NCBI GenBank assembly: GCA_025464445.1
Contig: JAODLY010000008.1
Location: 1 to 44,501 of the forward strand
Origin: Rhodoglobus sp.
GTDB lineage: Bacteria; Actinomycetota; Actinomycetes; Actinomycetales; Microbacteriaceae
DNA length: 44,501 nucleotides
Direction: 5' to 3'
In this document: one piece after another, positions 1 to 5,051 of the stretch
Numbering within the stretch: position 1 is the first letter of the stretch
Layout: each line of letters opens with the position of its first letter
Made by a program: the position numbers and the translations under genes
Notes under the pieces: generated by a model
Seen by the model: only the letters and a program-made list of their open reading frames with translations
What the model was told of the DNA's origin: nothing
Databases searched by the model: none

Positions 1-457
1 CGCCGAGGTAGCGGCGCATCGTGCCGTCGGGGTCCGCGTACAGCAGTCGCCCCACGCCGACCAGCCGCCCGTCGCGGTTCAGTGAGTGCAGGGAGCCGAG
101 CACGCGGTCGACCGGGGACTGCGCCAGATGCCGGGCCACGCTCGCCGCGAACAGGTGCGGCTCCCCCGTCTCGACGCCCGACCAGATCCGCAGCTCCGGG
201 AAGCGGTCGCGGCACTCCTCGAGATCGGCGAAGTAGCCGTCCACATCGATGGGCAGCTGATGGGCCGGGTGCCGGTCGATGAGCCCGTGGGACGTCGCCG
301 CGTCGTCCTCGTGCCAGACCGTGAAGTCCAGGTGTTCGGTGAACGCGATCGCGGGCAGGCCGAGGGCGACGGCCCGTTCGCAGGCCCGCCGCATCGTCGA
401 GGAGTCCTGGGTGTCCCATGACCACCTGGTGTGCACGTGATTGTCCGGCGGTCGCAT
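1..457 (-). CDS. PHP-domain phosphoesterase (histidinol-phosphatase type), 3' end outside window
   Basis: This is the N-terminal 152 codons of a metal-dependent PHP-superfamily phosphoesterase; the rest lies beyond base 1. Translation opens MRPPDNHVHTRWSWDT, where the HxH near the N-terminus is the first metal-binding motif of PHP proteins. AFTEHLDF around residue 40 is the second conserved block, and GVETGEP and GSLHSL further on match later PHP motifs. The ATG at 457 is preceded by a GGAGGAGG ribosome site. It is divergent from recQ across 80 bases. Related proteins dephosphorylate histidinol phosphate, but many PHP proteins have other phosphoester substrates, and no his gene is nearby, so the substrate is uncertain. 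Confidence 0.85.
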   Translation of the reverse strand, partial: MRPPDNHVHTRWSWDTQDSSTMRRACERAVALGLPAIAFTEHLDFTVWHEDDAATSHGLIDRHPAHQLPIDVDGYFADLEECRDRFPELRIWSGVETGEPHLFAASVARHLAQSPVDRVLGSLHSLNRDGRLVGVGRLLYADPDGTMRRYLG

Positions 458-537
458 CGTCTGTGGATCCTCCTCCCCAGTCCCCGACTATCGCGCGGTG
501 GCCCCTTCTGTCGGTCGGGCTGCCTACTGTCGTCGGC

Positions 538-2682
538 ATGAGCACCGCCGCGCCTCCGACCGAGATCGCCGACGAGGCTCTCGCGATCCTCCGTGAACTG
601 ACCGGTCGGCCGGACGCCGTCTTCCGTGAGGGCCAGGACGCCGCCATTGCAGCGCTGGTCGAGCGCTCGCAGCGGGCCCTCGTCGTCCAGCGCACCGGTT
701 GGGGCAAGTCCGCGGTCTACTTCGTCGCGACGCTGTTACTGCGGCGGCAACAAAAAGGCCCGACGATCCTGGTGTCGCCGCTGCTCGCGTTGATGCGTGA
801 CCAGATCGCCGCGGCATCCCGGGCCGGCGTGCGCGCGGTGGCCATCAACTCGACGAACCCGCATGAGTGGGCCGACATCCAGCAGCAACTACGGGATGAC
901 GCGGTCGATGTGCTGCTCGTGAGCCCCGAGCGTCTCAACAACCCGCAGTTCCGCGAACAGCAGTTGCCCGTGCTCATCGAGAAGACCGGCCTGCTCGTCG
1001 TGGACGAAGCTCACTGCATCAGCGACTGGGGCCACGACTTCAGGCCCGACTACCGGCGGCTCAAAGACCTGATCGAGCGGCTGCCCCAAGACGTGCCCGT
1101 GCTGGCGACGACCGCGACCGCGAACAGCCGCGTGGTCGACGACGTCGCCGAGCAGATCTCGACAGGCTCGATCAGCCCGGTCACCATCCGCGGGCCGCTC
1201 GCTCGCAAGAGCCTGCGGCTCGGCGTCCTCAAGCTGCCCAACGCGCAGGCGCGACTCGCCTGGCTGCTCACCCACCTCGACGACCTGCCCGGCAGCGGCA
1301 TCATCTACACGCTCACGGTCGCCGCCGCCGAGGACACCGCGAAGCTGCTGCGGGACAAGGGTCATAACGTCCGTGCATACACCGGCCAGACCGACACCGG
1401 TAAGCGAGAAGATGCCGAGCAGCAGCTCAAGCGCAACGAGGTCAAGGCACTGATCGCCACAAGCGCGCTCGGCATGGGGTTCGACAAGCCCGACCTCGGC
1501 TTCGTGCTGCACCTCGGCGCCCCGAGCTCGCCGGTCGCCTACTACCAGCAGGTGGGACGCGCCGGCCGCGCCACCGAGAGCGCCGACGTTCTGCTCCTCC
1601 CCGGCCCCGAAGACGAAGCCATTTGGCACTACTTCGCCACCGCGAGCATGCCGAGCCAGGCGCGCGCGGAAGCCGTGCTGCGCGAACTGGAGCGCGACCG
1701 CCCGACGAGCACGCCTGCGCTGGAGGCGCTGGTCAACATCCGCCGCACTCCGCTCGAGCTGCTGCTCAAGGTGCTCGACGTGGATGGCGCAGTGCAGAAG
1801 GTGCAGGGCGGCTGGGTCGCGACCGGCCGGCCTTGGACCTATGACGCGGAACGCTACGAGAAGATCGCCGCCGCCCGCACGGCCGAGCAGCAGCACATGC
1901 TCGAATATGAAACGGGCAGTGGATGCCGCATGGAATACCTCCAGCGCGCCCTCGACGATGACACCGCGGCGCCGTGCGGCCGGTGTGACAACTGCGCGGG
2001 CGCTTGGTACCCGGTCGACCTGAGCTCCGACGCGGAGGGTGCCGCCGCGGCATCCCTCGACAAAGTCGGGGTGCCGATCGAGCCGCGCGCGCAATGGCCG
2101 GTCGGGTCGGCGAGTGTGAAGGGCAACATCCCGCCGGCTGAGCGGATGCTGGAGGGCCGCGCCCTCGCCCGCCTCACGGACCTCGGCTGGGGCAACACCC
2201 TGCGCGCGCTGTTCGCCCCTCGGCGGGTCGAGCCTGTCGAGACCGGCGCGCCCGTCGAGACCGACGCGCCCGCGACCCCCGCGCTCATCGCCGCGTGCAC
2301 CCGCGTGCTGGGCGACTGGGGCTGGGATGAGCGCCCGGTCGCCGTCGTGTCCGTGCCCTCGCGCAGGCATCCTTTATTGGTCGACTCGGTCGCCCGCGGC
2401 CTGGCCAGCGCGGGGCGGCTGCCCTACCTCGGATCCCTCGCCTTCACCGCCGACGGCCCCACCGGCGAGCCCGGAGGCAACAGCGCCTACCGACTGGCCG
2501 GCGTGCTCAACGCCTTCGCGGTGCCCTCCCTGCTCGCCGATGCGGTTCGGGATGCCGCGGGGCCGATCCTGCTCGTCGACGACCTGGCCGACAGCCGCTG
2601 GACGCTCACGGTCACCGCCCGCGCACTCCGCCGCGCGGGTGCGGAGTCGGTGCTGCCGTTCGCCCTCGCGCTGCGAGGCTAG
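538..2682 (+). CDS. recQ: RecQ-family ATP-dependent DNA helicase with C-terminal phosphoribosyltransferase-like domain
   Basis: 714 residues from the ATG at 538; an upstream in-frame extension to 418 runs into the divergent gene and reads like noncoding sequence. It is an SF2 3'-5' DNA helicase. Visible motifs are motif 0 (FREGQ, 29-33), Walker A TGWGKS (53-58), DEAH (156-159), TTATA (191-195), motif VI QQVGRAGR (337-344) and a four-cysteine zinc site (C463, C480, C483, C486). After a repeat-derived linker (about 563-580) comes a domain with ILLVDDLADSRWT (677-689), the shape of a PRPP-binding loop of phosphoribosyltransferases. This replaces the RQC/HRDC arrangement of E. coli RecQ. The stop overlaps the convergent transporter stop. 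A second copy of the 3' end lies at 4557-4589. Confidence 0.93.
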   Translation: MSTAAPPTEIADEALAILRELTGRPDAVFREGQDAAIAALVERSQRALVVQRTGWGKSAVYFVATLLLRRQQKGPTILVSPLLALMRDQIAAASRAGVRAVAINSTNPHEWADIQQQLRDDAVDVLLVSPERLNNPQFREQQLPVLIEKTGLLVVDEAHCISDWGHDFRPDYRRLKDLIERLPQDVPVLATTATANSRVVDDVAEQISTGSISPVTIRGPLARKSLRLGVLKLPNAQARLAWLLTHLDDLPGSGIIYTLTVAAAEDTAKLLRDKGHNVRAYTGQTDTGKREDAEQQLKRNEVKALIATSALGMGFDKPDLGFVLHLGAPSSPVAYYQQVGRAGRATESADVLLLPGPEDEAIWHYFATASMPSQARAEAVLRELERDRPTSTPALEALVNIRRTPLELLLKVLDVDGAVQKVQGGWVATGRPWTYDAERYEKIAAARTAEQQHMLEYETGSGCRMEYLQRALDDDTAAPCGRCDNCAGAWYPVDLSSDAEGAAAASLDKVGVPIEPRAQWPVGSASVKGNIPPAERMLEGRALARLTDLGWGNTLRALFAPRRVEPVETGAPVETDAPATPALIAACTRVLGDWGWDERPVAVVSVPSRRHPLLVDSVARGLASAGRLPYLGSLAFTADGPTGEPGGNSAYRLAGVLNAFAVPSLLADAVRDAAGPILLVDDLADSRWTLTVTARALRRAGAESVLPFALALRG
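2225..2271. repeat. REP-like unit plus 18-bp tandem repeat inside the recQ linker
   Basis: GGTCGAGCCTGTCGAGACC at 2226-2244 is a diverged copy of the element also found in mfd (14838-14920) and the ABC-F gene (35173-35215). It runs into two tandem 18-bp units (2236-2253 and 2254-2271, one mismatch) that encode VETGAP and VETDAP. It falls exactly in the linker between the helicase and phosphoribosyltransferase-like domains, and the reading frame is kept. Confidence 0.6.
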
Positions 2683-3677
2683 GGGCGACCATCCTCCACA
2701 GCGTCATCCGCGACGAGCAACTCGGCCTCCTGCACGCGGCGCCGCTCGGACAACACGACCACGAGTGACCGCACTCCGATGCCGCCGATCAGCACGGTGA
2801 TCACGACGAGCACCAGCACGGCCGCGGGCTGCCACCCGGCGAAGCCCGCCACGGACAGCCACTCGATGCCGTAGACGGCGGTCGCGGCGAACGGGAAGGT
2901 GAACGACCAGAATCCGAGGGAGAACTTCAGCCGCAGGTAGCGGGGTACGAGGGCGAGCTGCAGCAGGAGCATGACGACCGTGAGGGCGAGCAGGGACCTC
3001 GAGACCGCGTCATCCCGTTGCCCCATCATCGCGAACCAGGCTGAGCCTGCGACAGCGGGTGGCGCGACCAGGATGGCCAGGGTCGGCATGAGCGGATCCG
3101 GCAGGGCGGGCAGGAACGCCAGCCGCGCGAGCAGCAGGGGGAAGATCGCCAGCCAGAAGAAGATGCCGACCGCAAAGGCTCCCATCGCCAGGGCGGGCAG
3201 GTCGACCGCGGCCGCAGCGGCGGCGGCCACCAGCCCTGCGGCGACCGTCGGCAGCAGATAGCCGGGGTGGATCGACTCCGGCTTGAGGTGGCCGCCGACC
3301 CAGAAGCCCAACACCCAGCCCGCGAACAGCGCGGCGACCGCGATAGACACGACCACGAGCACGGTGCCGGGGACAGGCGCGAACGAATGCAGGTGCGCCC
3401 CCAGCAGCATGCCGACGACCGGTACGAGCGCGGCGATCGGCCCCTGGGCGGGATGCCGCAGCTGGGCGGCGAGACTGTCCGCGCTGCGAAGACCGCGCAC
3501 CAGGTGGGCCACGATCAGCCACACCCACGCAATGGCCGCGATGAGCCAGAACGCCTCCGCGACGATCGCGGGCACCCCAAGTAGTCGAACTGCCGCCGAC
3601 CAGGCGTTCGCCAGCCCGGCGAGACCAAAGGCGACGGCCAGGGTATTCAACGGGATGCGCTGAACGGTCGTGGTCAT
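2679..3677 (-). CDS. TDT-family (TehA/SLAC1-like) membrane transporter
   Basis: 332 residues with about ten hydrophobic helices and short polar loops, the layout of the tellurite-resistance/dicarboxylate transporter family, whose members pass small anions or dicarboxylates across the inner membrane. Small-residue-rich helices such as VAAGLVAAAAAAAVDLPALA and the helix with FWLAIFPLLLARL fit this fold. The ATG at 3677 has AGGAG seven bases upstream. The start codon overlaps the TGA of an upstream reading-frame remnant (3674-3730), so the gene may once have been second in an operon. Its stop is formed by the CTAG that also ends recQ. The substrate cannot be told from sequence. Confidence 0.8.
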   Translation of the reverse strand: MTTTVQRIPLNTLAVAFGLAGLANAWSAAVRLLGVPAIVAEAFWLIAAIAWVWLIVAHLVRGLRSADSLAAQLRHPAQGPIAALVPVVGMLLGAHLHSFAPVPGTVLVVVSIAVAALFAGWVLGFWVGGHLKPESIHPGYLLPTVAAGLVAAAAAAAVDLPALAMGAFAVGIFFWLAIFPLLLARLAFLPALPDPLMPTLAILVAPPAVAGSAWFAMMGQRDDAVSRSLLALTVVMLLLQLALVPRYLRLKFSLGFWSFTFPFAATAVYGIEWLSVAGFAGWQPAAVLVLVVITVLIGGIGVRSLVVVLSERRRVQEAELLVADDAVEDGRP

Positions 3678-3730
3678 GATTGCTCCTGCATGGCGATCAG
3701 TTCCGCCTCGGTGAAACGTGGGGAAATGCC
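3674..3730 (-). pseudogene. Possible 3' remnant of a gene once coupled to the TDT transporter
   Basis: Reading the minus strand into the transporter start gives GISPRFTEAELIAMQEQS and then TGA, and this TGA overlaps the transporter ATG as ATGA. Such overlaps mark translational coupling, and the peptide reads like a natural helical C-terminus with GC-rich codon use. The frame continues upstream but loses sense within about 20 codons, where the lower-GC hicB gene begins. I infer that the upstream gene was cut off when the island arrived; a chance open stretch is possible. Confidence 0.35.
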
Positions 3731-3735
3731 GCGCG

Positions 3736-4173
3736 CTATCGACGGGCTTGAGCCATAATTTCGGGGTCCCCTATGTCTTCGCCGACGCCAAGGCGCAACA
3801 TCCTGAGCTGGTGCGCTCGCTGGTACGACACCCCCAACACGACACCGATCTCACGCAGGGTGAATCCGTCAGCTTCAAGCTTTTCCGCCACGGCTCGACG
3901 TATCGCCGCGGCCCGCCCCTCGTTAACCATCGCTTCCATGCGAAGCTCGGTCGCCTCCGCGAGCTGCCGATCAATGTCGGGGCTCACTGTTGCGCGCACC
4001 TCCACATCCACCGAACTCACGGGAACGCCGGCAACGAAGGCTATTGCCTCTCGCTGTGCCTCGGCCGCGAGGTCAAGTCGTTTTACCTGCGAAAGAGCGC
4101 CGGGGTGCTGATCGTTTTGCACGATCCACCAACGGCCTTCCTTGTGCGCCTGCGATGAGTACTTCAACGCCAC
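3736..4173 (-). CDS. hicB: HicB-family antitoxin with C-terminal helix-turn-helix
   Basis: 145 residues from the GTG at 4173. The N-terminal half (EGRWWIVQNDQHPGALSQVK, then LAAEAQREAIAFVAG) has the shape of the partial RNase-H-fold HicB domain that inhibits HicA. The C-terminal part has TLREIGVVLGVSYQRAHQL, a sigma-region-4-like helix-turn-helix suited to operator binding. The start overlaps the hicA stop by 10 bases and sits five bases after AGGAAAGGG within the hicA end, so translation is coupled. A TTG at 4176 is an alternative start. HicB normally neutralises HicA and represses the hicAB promoter; an operator candidate lies at 4387-4409. Codon use is less GC-rich than in the flanking genes. 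Confidence 0.8.
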   Translation of the reverse strand: MALKYSSQAHKEGRWWIVQNDQHPGALSQVKRLDLAAEAQREAIAFVAGVPVSSVDVEVRATVSPDIDRQLAEATELRMEAMVNEGRAAAIRRAVAEKLEADGFTLREIGVVLGVSYQRAHQLRMLRLGVGEDIGDPEIMAQARR

Positions 4174-4373
4174 CAACCCTTTCCTAACTCGCTCTCGAAC
4201 TGCCTGAAGAAGGCGTAAGCCGTTCCCTCCGCAATCTCCGAGTGTCGGCCAAGAGTGCTTCGTGTGTTGCCGACAACGATTCCGGTGTGATTGGTGAGCT
4301 CGGTTTCTCGGAATTCAAGACCCTGCGCTTGGGCCGCCGCCTTGACCCGCTTGAGCACCGCACGTCGCTTCAC
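4164..4373 (-). CDS. hicA: HicA-family mRNA interferase toxin
   Basis: 69 residues if started at the GTG at 4373 (MKRRAVLKRVKAAAQAQG). HicA toxins are small double-stranded-RNA-binding-fold proteins that cleave mRNA with a single catalytic histidine. Here that is probably H29 in TNHTGIVV, followed by LGRHSEI and the closing LGKGWWR typical of the family. Longer in-frame starts exist at 4412 (ATG) and 4430 (GTG), but a promoter with its -10 box at 4378-4383 would place transcription start at about the 4373 GTG. That favours the short form and a nearly leaderless mRNA. It is first in the hicA-hicB operon. Confidence 0.78.
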   Translation of the reverse strand: MKRRAVLKRVKAAAQAQGLEFRETELTNHTGIVVGNTRSTLGRHSEIAEGTAYAFFRQFESELGKGWWR

Positions 4374-4377
4374 TGAA

Positions 4378-4409
4378 ATTCTAGCCGCTATACGCAATGT
4401 GTCTATAGC
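4378..4409 (-). promoter_or_regulatory. hicAB promoter with overlapping palindromic operator
   Basis: On the minus strand, TAGACA (4405-4400; consensus TTGACA) and TAGAAT (4383-4378; consensus TATAAT) are separated by 16 bases, each one base off consensus. A perfect inverted repeat GCTATA-N11-TATAGC (4387-4409) overlaps the -35 box and spacer. This is where an autorepressor such as HicB would bind to block RNA polymerase. The predicted start point is about at the hicA GTG. Confidence 0.6.
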
Positions 4410-4556
4410 CATTGAAAACCGATGGATCACCGCTCATCGTCATGCCTACAGTGTCCGTATGCCCAGGCACTCGTAGCTCCAGAGCCCCATGTTTGTGGAG
4501 AAGCGTGGGCGCTCGCGCCGTCGACCCGAGATGCTGCAGGGGTACCAGGTCGACCG

Positions 4557-4589
4557 GTACTGCCGTTCGCACTCGCGCTGCGAGGTTAG
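4557..4589 (+). pseudogene. Second copy of the recQ 3' end (33 bp)
   Basis: These 33 bases match the end of recQ (2650-2682) at 30 positions. All three differences fall on third codon positions, so both encode VLPFALALRG and a TAG stop. Synonymous-only change means this copy comes from a functional recQ homologue, not chance. No further recQ similarity is seen upstream of 4557. It lies between hicA and the mutT-helicase pair and looks like a recombination or integration junction. Confidence 0.75.
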
Positions 4590-4619
4590 AAACTCCTTCG
4601 CCAATAGGCTTGGCACGAC

Positions 4620-4644
4620 GCCCGAAATGACGGGCCGAGAGGAG
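4620..4644 (+). promoter_or_regulatory. Leader hairpin and ribosome site of the mutT-helicase operon
   Basis: GCCCG-AAATGA-CGGGC (4620-4635) can form a five-pair hairpin directly before the strong GAGAGGAG ribosome site (4637-4644), which fixes the GTG start of mutT at 4650. The hairpin may affect translation, but no ligand class is recognisable. The rest of 4410-4619 shows no gene beyond the recQ fragment. Confidence 0.35.
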
Positions 4645-4649
4645 CCGCG

Positions 4650-5051
4650 GTGAAGAAGCATCTCGACGTTGTGGGTGCTGTCATCGTGCGGGGTGGGACC
4701 GTCCTCTGTGCTCAGCGAGGACCCGCGGGAGCTCTCCCCGGAATGTGGGAATTCCCCGGCGGCAAGATCGAACCAGGCGAGGCCCCGCGCGAGGCTCTCG
4801 GCCGCGAGATCGACGAGGAACTCCACTGCCGGGTGGAGGTCGGAGAGACCATCACGGCCACAACATATGAATACGAGTTCGGCATTGTCACTTTGACGAC
4901 CTTCTATTGCGAACTGGTCGAAGGAGAGCCCGAGGTCTCCGAGCATCAGGCTGTGTTGTGGCTGCAGCCTGCGGAACTGCGCTCCCTCGAGTGGGCGCCC
5001 GCGGACATTCCTGCTGTGGACCTCATTCAGCAGAAATTCGCACCACAGTGA
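4650..5051 (+). CDS. MutT-like Nudix (deoxy)nucleoside triphosphate pyrophosphohydrolase
   Basis: 133 residues, the usual MutT length, from a GTG with a strong GAGAGGAG site. Nudix enzymes hydrolyse nucleoside diphosphates linked to another group; MutT members clean oxidised or modified dNTPs to monophosphates. The Nudix box occupies 38-60: G38, E44, R52-E53, E56-E57, with the usual late glycine replaced by H59. GMWEFPGG before the box is the classic MutT lead-in. The stop overlaps the helicase start in a GTGA, so the two proteins are co-translated and probably work together. Codon use is less GC-rich than outside the island. A housekeeping MutT is possible, but the coupling argues for a dedicated partner role. 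Confidence 0.88.
   Translation: MKKHLDVVGAVIVRGGTVLCAQRGPAGALPGMWEFPGGKIEPGEAPREALGREIDEELHCRVEVGETITATTYEYEFGIVTLTTFYCELVEGEPEVSEHQAVLWLQPAELRSLEWAPADIPAVDLIQQKFAPQ

Noticed and set aside
889-2370. A 493-codon open frame on the minus strand
   Set aside because: Shadow of recQ, produced by high GC content at third positions.
4446-4946. A 166-codon open frame on the minus strand
   Set aside because: Antisense to the Nudix gene, which has a clear catalytic box and ribosome site.
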